DNA from: UMGS687 sp964383665
GTDB lineage: Bacteria; Bacillota; Clostridia; Christensenellales; UBA1242
Reading direction: 5' to 3'
Length of the DNA stretch: 64,000 nt
Assembly: GCA_964383665.1 (NCBI GenBank)
Contig: CAYLHO010000002.1
Coordinates: 1-64,000, forward strand
Under the pieces are notes generated by a model, which saw only the letters and a program-made list of their open reading frames with translations, was not told the origin of the DNA and ran no database searches. Below are positions 43,301 to 52,000 of this stretch, piece after piece (position 1 is the first letter of the stretch; every line of letters starts with the position of its first letter). The translations under genes and the position numbers were made by a program.

Positions 43301-46003
43301 GGGAATCCAACTGCAACAGCTGGAACCGGCAAATCCACCGATGATCTTTCAACTCAAATAGCTTCAACGGTAACAACCATTCTTAAAGAAAAAATTAAAG
43401 ATAGTGAAAATAATGAAAAAGTTAACACAGAAAAACTTAATGGTGCAAACTGGACTCAAGACTATCGCGTTAACTTTGGCTATCCATATCTTGGAATTGG
43501 GGTATACCAATCCTTCTCATACATGAAAAAGTATACTGGAGGAAATGAGGCAACAAGCGACGAAATTAACAACATTAAAAATCAAACTGAAAAAATTTAT
43601 GGAAATGGAGAAGTGAAACTGATAAAGGTTGAAAATTCTCTTTCCAGAAACCCGATTATGGGAACATACTCTTGGGAGTTAACAAAGTATAGAGTTGAAA
43701 CAGAAGGCTTTAAATATGACTATAATTATGTTTGGGTAGGAATAGCATATAGAAATAATAGCTTTTATGAATATGCGTATGCAGTTGGCAATTCGGCGCC
43801 TTTCACTTGGAATTCAGTTTACACAAATAGCTCGGGCACTCTTCCTATTAATTCAAGCGAAGAATTTGAAGAACTTGGAATTAAAATCACTGTTAAATGG
43901 AACACGACATTTAACATATCTGATTTAGTTGATAAGAATACTAGAAGATACGTAGATAGTGCAACAAACACGGCTGTTCCAACCTTTACTACAAAGGACT
44001 CCAATTCTTTAATCGAAATTCCAAATGCTGGAAAACTTGCACAACTTCAAACTTCGAATGACGATGGAAATAAATCGTACTTGAACTATGATTATCAACT
44101 TCTTTGCAATATTGATTTATCAAAGGTTGATGATTTATCTTCTTGGACGCCAATTGGGAATAACACAAATAAATTCTCGGGAACTTTTGATGGAAACAAT
44201 TATGTGATTTACAATATTCCTTCAATATTAGTAACTGAAAAATATGCAGGCTTCTTTGGGGTTTCAGAAGGAACAATTAAAAATTGTAGTTTTATTTACA
44301 AAGCTGGAACAACGATAGAGGCAACGGATTCATCAAGTGGCAAAGAAAACCCTGCTGGGGTTGTTGGTTATAATGGTAAGTCTGGTTCAATTGATAATGT
44401 TTCAACAAGTGGAGCTCTAATTTTAGGGATTTATGCTGGTGGAATTGTTAGTGATAATTATGGTGGAATATATAATTCCCACAACTATTCGACAATCTCT
44501 TCTGAAAAAGGAAGTGCAGGTGGAATTGCCTCTGTTAATTACGGCACAATATCTGGCTGTAACAACTATGCTAATGTTTATGGTGGCTTAGGAAATGCCG
44601 GAGGAATTGCTGGTTATCAAAAGGAAAATGCAAGTAACATTTTGTCGTGTCTTAACTATGGTGTTGTTTCGGGTCAAAATGCTGGAGGAATTGTTGGCTG
44701 CCAAAGCGGCTCGAGCGTGCTAAAGTGTCAAAACTATGGGGCAATTGTTGGGAATAGTAGTGCTGGTGAAAGTAATGTTGGTGGAATCGTTGGACTTTAT
44801 CAAAAAACTTTAGAAGAATTATCTTATCTCAGTTGGCCGGCGAAACAACCTAATGGTGGACCATATGTGTATAAAATATCACAAGATCTTATCGATGCAG
44901 ATGGTGTTACGCTTTTTAAATTGGAAATTATGATTCAGGATAAAGCTATATTAAGCTCAACTGGGAACAAATTTGTTGCTAAAAAATTTGAGTATAAGGG
45001 ATCATCAGGAAATAAAGAGGGAATGATAATTGACAATGAAGGAAATAACTATAAGTTCTACTTTACGTGGAAATCTTACAAGACGGCTGAAGGAGATTGG
45101 GGATATTTCTATGGTAACTATTCATATAATTTAGCAATATATCGCATTGGTACGCAAACCAGCGTCAGGGATTCTTTCAACTCAGGAGAAATCACTGGAA
45201 CTTACGCAGGTGGCATAGTTGGCAGATTGCAAGGACACGCTGCAATTGAAAATTGCAAAAATCAAGGAAAAATCAGCAGTACTTCTTTTGCCGGAGGAAT
45301 TGTTGGTGGAACAAACCCAGGAGGGAACGCAAATCTAGGGAAGATTTTAAATTGTTCAAGCATAACATCGGAAAGCGAAACGCAAATTTCTGGCGCGTTT
45401 AGTGCTAATATTGGAAATGATATTGCATTTATAAGCAACTGTTACGGAATAGGCAAGGTCTCTAACGTAGTGGATGACGGCAGAAACGGAGATTCTTCAA
45501 CAGACCAAAGTGGAGTAACAAACAAATCAAATAATTATAAATGGACAAGTTCAACGAGCAAGCCAACATTAAATAATGGCAAATATTATGTTTACACTGC
45601 TCAAGAACTTGCTTGGATTGCCGCGCAGGGAACGATATGTTATGATAGAGTTGAAATTATGAACGATATCAATCTTGCAGGCAAAGTTTGGGACATTACA
45701 ATGGTAACCAGCAAAACTTATAGATATGATAAAGCGCTTAGTTACAACACTTCATGGGTAGTAAACGATTTTGACAAACAGATAAAGATAACAAACATTG
45801 ATAACAAAACTGGAAAACTTAGAATAACAGTTGGAACAGAGTCTACTACGACAAGCGACTTTATTGGATATGGAGTTGGGTATACTGTTGGTGGCTACAC
45901 CATAACGCTTAATGGCACTACTGGATTTACAGTTAGAACTGGAACTGTTAACCAAAACAATTACAAAATTTTTAACAGTAATGGAGCTAAAATTTACCAA
46001 TAA
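28322..46003 (+). CDS. giant GLUG-repeat lipoprotein (5,893 aa)
   Basis: A lipoprotein signal peptide (lipobox FTAC, Cys24) predicts anchoring to the outer membrane face. Residues about 25-1120 are Ig-like/Big-type strands. GLUG-type beta-solenoid clusters (units such as GGLVGLNRGLI, GGIAAVNEGTIRN) lie at about 1120-1610, 2940-3380, 3415-4015, 4025-4750, 4770-5070 and 5220-5735, over 35 units in all. A second Ig-like block lies at about 2060-2930. A helical insert with EIKQQIGNI and QQLAEIEVLIEK lies at about 1850-1980. The C-terminus opens another solenoid module (VYTAQELAWIAAQG) that looks cut short. No sortase motif or catalytic site seen. GGAGG precedes ATG 28322. Role inferred: adhesion, surface layer or matrix scaffold. 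Confidence 0.92.
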   Translation: MKKFLGIVCSLVLVIVAGLTFTACGKGVAEITISSSETEIDLVIGTDEQSKDVEFFVDNFGNGSGQVNFSVEENEKGVVSFETSYKGNGKTVLTITALRRGTARIVATSLQGSKKVVLTVRVTQPITGLDLKNEYVNKLYVIRGEELILSQDEIWKYTPSETNQTELEFSIIGNSQGCEIVDGKLVVGENCLLSSVTIKAVSAHNAEISEEFEVKILKPIEVIMQIDGKRVVDNVTSETTQILNFLEIFPRELDGSIYPNSKEVLLIVSAGTENETLNIKKIFSSEEEKFSVEQTAYSYSSATKLHIYKFLIQANSTEAGKIDSVVFDVSYDGFKAGNSDYSVNSVKLNINSYNKPLSVEVNGESGTTEVDVFENSVDFSNGKMIELSILPGNVKLSENNIIIWAEDFANLPISLYKLNATRTGYVCVFGFDQKGNPVGANEHGIRYASITSGTKLYAFINSNYNSILGTNKTAKIYAQASGFCNFTANSTARALTTINFVINPNAKNISLAEKDEEGVLTKVDSTTIFVEIGKEVEKYIAIDPNSFTIGSNSIIKIANGRIATIGNLVEFAVDKDYVYGKFTIQANKVGSSTITVILSDGKTKDFNLVVVSPLEKIEMDLEDVTFGGNVVESDVVPYKNITDVEVSVGETSPFIALNKLSIANSGGSGIQLVKTLTPSTAQYYLTYQFKDFTIPEGETLKTLTLDKVKELYGDDFDNIWGETSDILNTSRLSNLSILEAKNSGAQGNVLIKIAVFAMNSDGEYGTEPVGYFYYLVNFFIPVKGLTLTNGTLELYTYNTIGDKFVDKNGISKSISEFSVTVNPVNQGLTPTYLNSLEIYVNGASRLTNAIFEERDNVVYLSKGGQLVSGLEGAALKVTRIKDGNTFTFKVQAYNGAGNYIFALVLSEVNESKRFTAISRIVVSDAVEITDIDIVNASENDPIHFNNIIQSSGEEEAIKNPFELELISNIYGPAGKEITNSSLEFEIYWDKLSEKDYFINENGEKVQFATISEGKLTIKRGAYDFSEYFEKSEEEREELNKEDFKKFVQFGGEGYLKIYPTSNYYLSTNGWNGERPVVEIPVSVSDGKTISFYILSNEDFLLLGQFPTSSFELRANVNVPSDYVPVEEFSGTLTGGESRAFSIGAWCPLFKKITTTGVVENFYYMFESEEENTNEMLECVSVENETTYFGGLANINEGTIRNIGGTLEVSDGLNLNVSLTTLVNKRKGTLSNDILFLPVFKTGDQLNRNTTFDSVSQLIGGELVKYTGGLVGLNRGLIEEEKENVHYCAAVYGANVGGIAAVNEGTIRNTNFYGVAYGIETAGGIAALNSGIITNCDVLTMSLFNIGVYIASEKAYSYSETPIEFAVGGVAAKSNGGVILNCKVEASSDERFNPDIFESLIDVSKIDKEVYCTVNGKPFGTGKYSSSFNINNKTFEIERKKYTIDDLTNPTKITYTQNGETVEIAVVDNKFMLGNAEFVISGDKVVGSANFVSRTIYAGGLVGILEGTGKIQESIFSGSLAVKQVASGGFVGKLVGDGHSSTTHVENCYAIVAYDESDLNLGISNGQFIGVGDLSEIKNSYISSNGTFGNAGQGTGNVVFSYFKRSSNEISKFLELSNIYAQNSSFSGDYSAIDLDYGLTLEDYLKISWADLYQNGQINYTVDTTGENAEIFGTITMSGLESDPTSTFNFSFSLDKMQNNEVEPVKFTYKNIEYDITIIDNSSYHCLRIEANGESSVDFTNDSFSTTWSNINFNKNLNNVVSESYDFRISDFVSSIAHATNSAYLPLNFNVEIAGEGYDRQIQPSVLDIVYAKIYFVWIYNNFDEIVSNEALSSLLGAGEESLTTEQYLCRIFGIDESLGRDEIKQQIGNIITTVVLSQLNSGFADLKTDIAGLKQNVTNLRPQIVNLINTISPSAAAIYDQQLAEIEVLIEKGIALTSLSEITLENISSFKLQLDYISGALNKFANLVMNTPIDGSEAIDEEIYTLCDGAFVKIFYASTINMNIGNFAHALTIVDLSFANSDMPTLLEGFKTAGWDIENINEESNSVWIYEDGKLPTLRNKELAKRISSFEVGVKENNDSWRSYVNAGKTSLVLFNYSVLGELTGNQQAILNNLNTISLESIFEFTNINGTDETASSNLFVIQSSNKSVVQIVGGKIHVVGTGEATLTITPLHKEFGLLNKVEKEITIYVINPLGKTEVFQGVSAKTDPINGQEISIYKNELNYITIATKTSISLGNQQFNFVTNAMGYEIKLKDNDIKALFGINGLNAGADADKFAEGTLTVKPNENVDTTKKYEFIVKALLQKENQKFNNVLYLKTFINEVNEILSQVESDADFEAGILIKAEKVLISVKDAEIDPSSMVSVDFELQTTNTDDKLIIVIRDENNNVIWVSEDVTIDGLKYYKDNNSNLFEINPTIGEYSSGRKNGTVLISIDESKRSNVVKTSTYTVTFSDSSLEKSSQLTLKLKPQEILNVTYVHNNRTEDSTENGMKLQAEPSSVLMPGDCGLLTIGLYPTYSNFKRIVLTSQIVDGQNYILLEQMYNSGEYYIPVSLTTGYSSVRDGNVLTINKPSDPSLLSSGNIYVRTKMLDTVSEGIYFPINITIICEDENGNEYVSKSETITLLSETIDGAQITVNGGKDATLTRGNTFPIKVSVNQNQSLATVTPVNFKNGESKYDFVSTYFNTAEYEIVDGRKVYSGTITIGLDAEIEDDGVFKLQTVVNKVINGKYETAIDSVEIRVVDFLVEGIKIKGNADDDNVFNTPAAIEKELEFEFVLSKTPEAIESDQEKSIARINNAKEEFVKSVSLKQYFNENQQFAINTDRNFVVNGEHEGDKTVPSHLSNTNSSLAYDLFFTSDMTQYINNLTGEVQESKYFNIKYNGDKNGNSMSSTMLKITGKSVGSVGMTIKIGYRVPGLDYDQYVLYNFVINVQIYSDEDKPTPIENGEQFVEYLSAGEAQYSSTNFILMNNIVLENFVPFERTNFSSLDGNNKVITIKNFSIENGTSVNLGLFTNVGSDATIKNLVVNYGQLSNIVLPSNVRNFNFGGIAVTNNGTIYNCEVVSLDLENNSPSSNGGIKVVFGEEGKSKADNVSSNIAGLVVTNNSSITNSRVGAKTFHRQKDSLTNKYVSKLDQFKQISYENDNVITTLYNYGEFNIVGQGNMSGFAINNSGVISASYFANGKIVNETASGALSETAGFVISNSLGGTIFGSFVEGIKLDTDVSVNITGGGIVAQGICAGFAYQNFGSISDCYTNIRLAGESTGRIVSGFVYNNESSGIVERCLSASTIVGQLTTQMPFSGKNARDEIMQKSDEGLNNCYYLVKKQDTESVLEEKYKTGAIALQISTLQSGSFYGFALTTENNGNDGVWSWDGILPQLVSANQKAISVRRVIENYSSLVSSGVSSENLNVYPYISGYEYGTKNNPIIIRSADEFNRVFGQETALIKNAYYAISQFYNKNLGIVFGSYRLVASIDFDKLTYVENVKISSSIMDLAKNSSNSGSFDGNALTISNIEISLDNQNSVGLFSKITSGGVFKNVNLTVKSIATGNSGIYAGAVAGYVSNSSLANITVQPVNETGETRSKISGQNIVGGVVGAVVGNSTVSNLTSSISVISGNAQAKTGIDDYILNVLRNSATVINGVVSDKNKDYSFAGGVVGILDIYDDINDQSVVTSTPNAKQLTFIGSDVSVQGSVVGGVVGYNGASTYLVDCAFILEGNEETLNQRLITYANILGGIVGVNKGDLYELRIEHSSEVQKAIEDNLQNYYNNSNEVFRGNTKLFNSTGTSSADGIYAGGLVGKMLGGELTVAYSRVDVSLQNAVYVGGAIGYVGSKLDLIEVYAFGDVDGINAGGLIGRADANVSFERCVAMNFISKTNLNFVAALNAANEFNAQGEEGGQWQLSVDKTTISNGDVTYSVRISDGKVVEIQIKNLMPLIAENGSYESSLTDEVYANEEITYMNMKLTFKKDKGLLGLSLDGGLSSYRGYELDSSVINKMFLGAGWDASLWELKDGRILPSFSYGVSAKTIYIEKPTDLLKLKKYYRGDNIIIFGDDPTTSFNPYEFVDGDKSTYGTFTLNELQGLTVDKETQTITFDISVIKSLVSVGDNGTFFRRFLGVMYGEFGRTPDSNGLTWTYKIIKIENPLFDTVKGGSISDLTFDNRELGTTITTPVLANTIESRADLNNLSFENIKISTSNPKQIGENEYAIGIVAARMSDVLSISNVKIQKCEIQIKDLGSKKLSVGAIAGKNVVENATSKFNGVKVSELITNSNLTLSDGLNVGGFFGETSGTFEFKESQVTDSTFNVGLTSAGSFDGAQVIFVGGFVGNAQGNNTVHKLTDDAQLTSDLTISVEEAATTYAGLLFGRVGGLIYTDNSSVTFSGTIQNAGQNEEDKKSTTLVVGGAAGLAGGAEIAGMNAKLTATGLKTKSFTTNGSTVISSFGSLFGMLTGNTGIKKTKYFENISITGGEDSSENNQNAFAAGGLIGVVNGGMGNNVTIENSGYYGELTVDYSAKTLYVGGLVGFSNSNIAFSGVEFAKTEDKCGKISIKNIGQNVYVGGIIGFSAEKNTTTTIENSIATGEIVFPETKSGKAETTGSAETKAVNVGLLAGSIRNGKISNNKVGGNISFNDKADEWNIIAGGLVGSLNNGTVSGNYAWGNITLMNASGMLSKPLTAGGLVGTTGASGESANMPKFSSNYSLTSLYITKTAEMANTNIGALVGTGAISNDSKDNYYCHQINLATDTYGTNLYYKRGSSILSKLGSLLNSLGDDLKGEGSKLNPIRYQNGNLEEGTYYYLGSNVTLSSPTSDPSTGVVSSVSDLKGHLVGDGYKIIVSVTPFGTIHKSGAVSGVSFVTTSQVVARSAGRVQPNDFREPSGIAETNYGVIFAVVVEARGYATSSYYGDVVCAFNSGIAWHNYGLIADSGVIYNVKSVYAGISQENSGVVRNSYTTGAVHHGATYALVKGSSGIIMNCYTALDAANIATANTIENVYYDIDAGNPTATAGTGKSTDDLSTQIASTVTTILKEKIKDSENNEKVNTEKLNGANWTQDYRVNFGYPYLGIGVYQSFSYMKKYTGGNEATSDEINNIKNQTEKIYGNGEVKLIKVENSLSRNPIMGTYSWELTKYRVETEGFKYDYNYVWVGIAYRNNSFYEYAYAVGNSAPFTWNSVYTNSSGTLPINSSEEFEELGIKITVKWNTTFNISDLVDKNTRRYVDSATNTAVPTFTTKDSNSLIEIPNAGKLAQLQTSNDDGNKSYLNYDYQLLCNIDLSKVDDLSSWTPIGNNTNKFSGTFDGNNYVIYNIPSILVTEKYAGFFGVSEGTIKNCSFIYKAGTTIEATDSSSGKENPAGVVGYNGKSGSIDNVSTSGALILGIYAGGIVSDNYGGIYNSHNYSTISSEKGSAGGIASVNYGTISGCNNYANVYGGLGNAGGIAGYQKENASNILSCLNYGVVSGQNAGGIVGCQSGSSVLKCQNYGAIVGNSSAGESNVGGIVGLYQKTLEELSYLSWPAKQPNGGPYVYKISQDLIDADGVTLFKLEIMIQDKAILSSTGNKFVAKKFEYKGSSGNKEGMIIDNEGNNYKFYFTWKSYKTAEGDWGYFYGNYSYNLAIYRIGTQTSVRDSFNSGEITGTYAGGIVGRLQGHAAIENCKNQGKISSTSFAGGIVGGTNPGGNANLGKILNCSSITSESETQISGAFSANIGNDIAFISNCYGIGKVSNVVDDGRNGDSSTDQSGVTNKSNNYKWTSSTSKPTLNNGKYYVYTAQELAWIAAQGTICYDRVEIMNDINLAGKVWDITMVTSKTYRYDKALSYNTSWVVNDFDKQIKITNIDNKTGKLRITVGTESTTTSDFIGYGVGYTVGGYTITLNGTTGFTVRTGTVNQNNYKIFNSNGAKIYQ

Positions 46004-46043
46004 GAAAATTTAACCACTCACGAAAAATTTAAGGGGAAAAAGA

Positions 46044-49000
46044 ATGAAGAAAAGAATTTTTAGTTTATTAGTTTTAATTCTTGTTGCGGTTTGCGGCGGC
46101 GTTTTTGCCGCCTGCACCCAATCTGGAGGCGAAAATGTTTCAATTAAGGCTGTCAGCGGGCTTGACAGTCAGATTTCGCAAGAAAAAATTGATTCAATTT
46201 CGAATGAAATCTTGCTTTCGGAGGACGAGAAGGGGTTGCTTTCAAGCGGCTTTGGTTACAACAATTCGGTTAAGGACGGAAACACTGTTTCGCTTGTTGT
46301 TGGAAGCGAAACAAACGGTTCGCGCGAATTGATTTTTGAAATTGAAAATTATGTTGACGGCATGAGCGACAAGATTTTTGTTTCAAGCGATTCAACTTGT
46401 GTTCAAATTTCTGAAATTGAAAGTGCAGGGAAGGGCAGACAAAAGTTTACTATAACTGCTTCCTCTGCGGGCACAGCCGAAATTGTTATTAAAACCGGGC
46501 AATATTCGAAAACAACGAAAATTGTTGTTAAGGCAATTGAAAAGCTTTCTTCATTCGGCGTTAAAACCAACGCAACAATTTTCCTTGAACGCGGAAAGGA
46601 ACTTGAGATTTCCCCTGAAAAATTCCTCAATTTCTTCCCAAGCGATTCAAATTTGAAAGAAGTTGAATTTTACGACGGCAAAACACTTTTAACAAAAGAC
46701 GGAAAAACAATTCTTTCAACAAATCCAAGTGAATCGGCAACCGGAGTTATTTCGGAAAACAAAGAGTTGACTGTTAAATCTTTAAGATTGACAGGAAGCG
46801 GAAGTGTTCAAACAATTTCAGTTGTTATTGTTGATTCTCTTGAAAACCTATCCATGAAAAAGCTTGTTTATTCAAACAACTTAAAGACGTTCCCAGAATT
46901 TGAGAATGGGAAAACAATAACAGTTATTCGAAACGTTTCTCTTGGCGAAATTAACTATGGAGTTAGAGAACTTTATGTTCTTGTTGACTGCGCAGAGGAA
47001 GACCTTGAAATTGTTGCAACTGCAAAAGGAACCGACCTTTTGGTTACATATTCCGACAAGGAAAGGATAACTTCTCAAAATCTTTTGACATCAAAGTTTG
47101 GAAACCTTATTGATTCCCCTCAAGGAGAGTTTTCAACTTGGGTTTTCAAATTTGAGCTTAAGTATGAAGGAATTTCAAATTACGAACTTGAATTTGGGTT
47201 TAAAACTGGTTCATATAACTATTCAAACGTTTTAAACGCAAATGTTGAATTCAAAAGTGCGTCGAACCTTGTTAATTTTGCTAAAGCGGGGGAAAGCGAG
47301 GACTTTTCGAACACCTACACAATTTATGACAACTACATTGGAACATTTGGAACGAGATTTGTTGTTTCAACAAACACAAGCGATGAATTTTCGAAAGCGG
47401 AAATATCACTTTTAATTTCGGGCGAAAATGCGCTTGGATTTAAAGTTTACGATGTTGTTGGAGAGGAAAAGGTTGGAGTTGCTGCGCTTGGCGTAACAAA
47501 AATTTCTCTTAAGAGCGGCGAAAACTTTTTCATAAAGGCAAACGAGGGGCAAGTTGGAACATTCAAATTGACTGCTCGTGTTGCATATGTTTTTGAGGGA
47601 GTTGAATTTGTAACCGAAAAGGAAATAACCCTTAAAGCGGTTAATTCCCCATCAAATTTCTTCTTTAACAAGGAAAACGGAGAGGAAATTTCGGATTATG
47701 TTTTCGATCTTAACACAAGCGGGAAAATTATTTCTGGGATTAAGCAAACAGAAACTTATGCTGAAAGGAATTCGTTAACTCTTCAAATTAATGGATATGT
47801 TGGAAGCGGGGCGCTTACGGGTGCAATTTCAGATTTCTCAATTGTTTCCGCTTCTCCAATTTTGCAAGTTACAAAGGACGGTTCAAGAATAACGCTTCTT
47901 GCAACGGGAACTGGAACGGGAAGTTTCAAGATTTTAACCGGAAACGGAATTTCAAGAACTTTCAATTTCACGATTATTCAAAGCATAAGCGATGCAAAAG
48001 TTTTTGTTCCAACTCCAGAGCAAAACACAAATGTTATTTCAATCCTTTCGAACTATAACTTTGACTCAACAATTTACGACCAATATGCAATTGTTAAGAA
48101 AAACACATTAATTCCTCTTGTTGTTTCGGCAACTGGCGAAGTTGTTACTGTAACTGCTGAAGGAGATGGAATTTCTTATTCAAACGGAAGAATAACCTGC
48201 GAAACAGAATTTAATAAAAATGAACTTGTTGTTTCGTTAACATACAAATATGTTGAAGATGATGTTATTGTGACTCAAGCGGTTGTTGTTCAAAAAATAT
48301 TGATTTCCTCAATTGTTGAAATTGAAAACTTTAACATTTCAACAAGTTATGGCTCGTCAATTTTCAGTTTGTATGATTACTCAACCGTTGGCTACTATTC
48401 GCGAAATCTTGCAATGGCAACTTTGCAAATTAACATTCTTCCAAACGAAATTCGAGAAGAAATTTTCAAAACAATCAAATTTTCATCGAATATAGATGCG
48501 AAATCTGAAATTGACACCGAAGACCAATATACGTTGGTAACAGATGTTTTCACGTTTACATTCTACAGAACAGGTGCAAGCGCGGGAACAGGAACATTGA
48601 TTTGCGAAGTTAAGGATTCAAGCTTGCTTAACGAAAACGGCGGCTTGAAAGCCGGGAAAGTCACACTTCTTGCAAGCATCGATCGTTCGTTTGACATGTC
48701 GGAAGGCGGGAATTTTGTTAAATTTATTCAATTTGACGTTAAAAGCGCGAAAAAGGTTGAAGTTATAAGCAGTCAAACAAAATCTATTGAACTCGATTCT
48801 TTCATAACTGAACGTAAAATTGAAGTTTCAACCTATCCTCTTGGGGCAACAAACAGCATGCTTTCATATGTGTTTATTCCAAAAACTTCCGGACTTAAAG
48901 AAGGCGATGTTGAAATTGTTAAACTCTCTGACGGAATTCATGTTAGATTGACCGATAAAAACGTTTCGGGAGAGGGGGCTATTCGAATTATTGCTTTCGA

Positions 49001-52000
49001 TAGTTTCACTTCTGCAAGCGATTACACAAATTATCTTGACATTCCAGTTGTTATTTCAAACGGAAGTCAGCAATTCCCATATTACATTAACTTTGAAAGT
49101 GATGTTAGGAAAATGGTTGAAACCGGATTTGAAAAATATTACATCATTTCGGGAGAAATTGACCTTAAAGATGTTCAATGGGAAAGTTCAAAATATGTTC
49201 TTTCCGGAGGAATAACTGGAATTAACAATGCAAAATTAAAAAATATTAACGTAACAAACATTCTTTGGGAAGACTCAAGCAAACAATATTTTGGCGGATT
49301 GTTCACCGAAATTGGCGGAGAGGCATTCATAAGGAACTTGGCATTTGAATTTGAAAGCGTTAACTTCGAAATTTCAAGCGCCAACGATTTGGATCGTGCT
49401 CCATCATATAATGGTTTCCTTGGAACAATTGCAGGGAAAAACAATGGAACTCTTGAAAATGTTTCGGTTGTTGGGAACATCAATGTTTTAATAAGCGGCG
49501 GCTACACTCTTAGCGTTGGTGGGCTATTTGGAGAAAACTTGAGATCAATTTTAACTTCGGTAACAAGTTCTTCAAGAAACACAACACTTTTCACAGGGAA
49601 AATAACAGTTGTTGATGCATCAATCAGCGCGGGTGTTTCTCACACGCTTTATGTTGGAGGAGTTGCCGGGCGTAACTCGGGCGGAAGAATTGAACGAATT
49701 GTTGAAAGCGGACTTGTTGAATTTAACAATGCTTTTGCAACAACAAATGTTTCAATTGTTTCAAAATATGAACTTGAAAGTTTTGTTCCAGACACTGAAA
49801 ACGTTGAAGGCTTTGGAGCAATTGCAGGGTTTAACAGATATCAAAGTTCGGCTATTGTTGAAGAACAACAGGGAATTTTCAACGTTTCTGTGATTGGCGA
49901 AATTTTTGCCGAAAAGTTTAACAATGTTGGCGGAATTGTTGGAAGAAATGATTGCCAAGTTGTTGGAGCTCGCTCTCAAGTTTATGTCCGCGGAATGAAT
50001 AACGTTGGCGGCGGCGCAGGGTATAACAATGGAACGCTCACTTCAATTATTGTTGAAAGCACATATAAAACTAGCCGCAACAACGAGGCGCAAGCGGCGC
50101 TTGTTGTTGGAGCTAACAATGTTGGCGGAATTGTTGGACTTATGGACGGAGGAAAACTTGAAAGTTCATCGTTCATATCATACATAAGCACAACTCAACC
50201 TCTTGTCGACTTGATTTCAAGCGGAAATTATGGACGAGTTGTTGCCGCGCAAGTTAGAGACGAGGAAGGAAACCTTAAAGGAATTGTTAACTTTGTTGTT
50301 GCAATTGCAAATGTTAAAATTCAATCAATGGCAACTGTTGTTGAAACAGAACTTGAATCGGCAAACTACGCAATCTTTAACCGCGGAAATGCATCTGAAA
50401 AAGCAGAGTTGTTTAAAGGGGCGGGTTCAAAACTTGAAGATGAGAACGTTGTTGGAAAAACAAAAACTGAACTTAAAGGAACTGAAGGTTTTGAATTCAT
50501 TTTCATTCCAACAGATGAAATTGGGCTTAAATTAACAGAAAGCACTGAAAAATTTGAAATGGGAACAACTTCTGGCGGAAATGTTGCATTTTACTTATAT
50601 TATTACGGGAACTTGAACAGCGAAGTTGCTTCTAAAAACACTTTAAACCTTTCAGCACTTTTAACAAGTGAGATTGGAAGCAGATTCCAAGTTTCTTCAA
50701 GTGACCCATCAATTATTGAAGTTTCAACATTGGGGCAACTTGTTGTTAAGAAAACGGGTTATGTCGTTTTAACCGCAACAAGCGAATATGTTGACGAGGG
50801 GAAGGATCAACAAATTTATATAAAGGTTATTAATTATACTAACAATTTATCTATATATCTTGATTCAAACAAGGCAAATGAAATTAAAAACGATGAAAAC
50901 GGAAAAATTGTTTTTGACGCAACGGAAAGTAAACTTATTTATGTAAGTTTCTTGGATAAATTTAACATTTATAATTTAACAAATCCTTCCGACATCAAAA
51001 TTTTCTTAAAAGTTAAAAACCTTGAAACAGGAAATGAAGAAATTGTTAAGCCAGATGACGACCGAAAAGATGGAATTGTTTTCCGTGTTATTAAAATAAG
51101 TTCCGATTCATATCAAATTGCAGTTTATGGTGAAATTGGGAACTATGGAATTGAGGTTGTTCCATATGTTGAATTTGTTGGCAACGATGGAAAAACTTAT
51201 GTAAGTTCAACAATTGCGCACGAACTTATTAACGAATTGGACGCTGAATTTGGACTTAACGAAACTGTTAAAACAAACTTTGAATTTAAGAACACAACAA
51301 AATCAATTAACGTTTCAAAAGATATTATTATAACCGAGCCATACTATGAAAAATCAATTGATGTTATTGTTAATTCAATCAACGAAAATGAAACAATAAC
51401 AATTTCGGCAATTCAAGTTGATAAAAACGGAAATGAAATCAACAAAAACCTTTTGGCTCTTGATTTAAAAGTTGTTTATGGAGGGGTTGAAACAACCGGC
51501 TTCCCACAAATTCAACTTGAAATGAATTGTAAAACAAATAATAAATTTGGAATTTCTGTTAAAGTTAATGAAGAAAAGATGATTTTTGAGGGGACTCAAT
51601 ATTTCATAATTAAAATCGTAAGCTCGAATGGAAAAGAAGCAAACATGAAACTTGAAATTCAACCTCAAAGTTTGATTTCAATTTCAACAACACTTTACCC
51701 AATAATTTCACAAGACGAGTTGAAATATAACTTCAAAGGAAATTTCTCATATATTCCAAGTGGAGTTATCATACCTGGACAAAATTCACTTATTGAACTT
51801 TCGTTAACTCCAGAGTTTACCTATTTTAAAACAATTGAAATTGTTAACAAATCCTCAAATGAATATAATCTTGTTTTTGATTTGTTCAACAGATCAAGTG
51901 GGGTTGTTTCGGGCGCTAAATCAATTGAGAACGGAATATCAATTGATCGAGAGCTTATTAATGGCGGGAGTTTTGCTTTAAGGACCTTTGCCGATCAACG

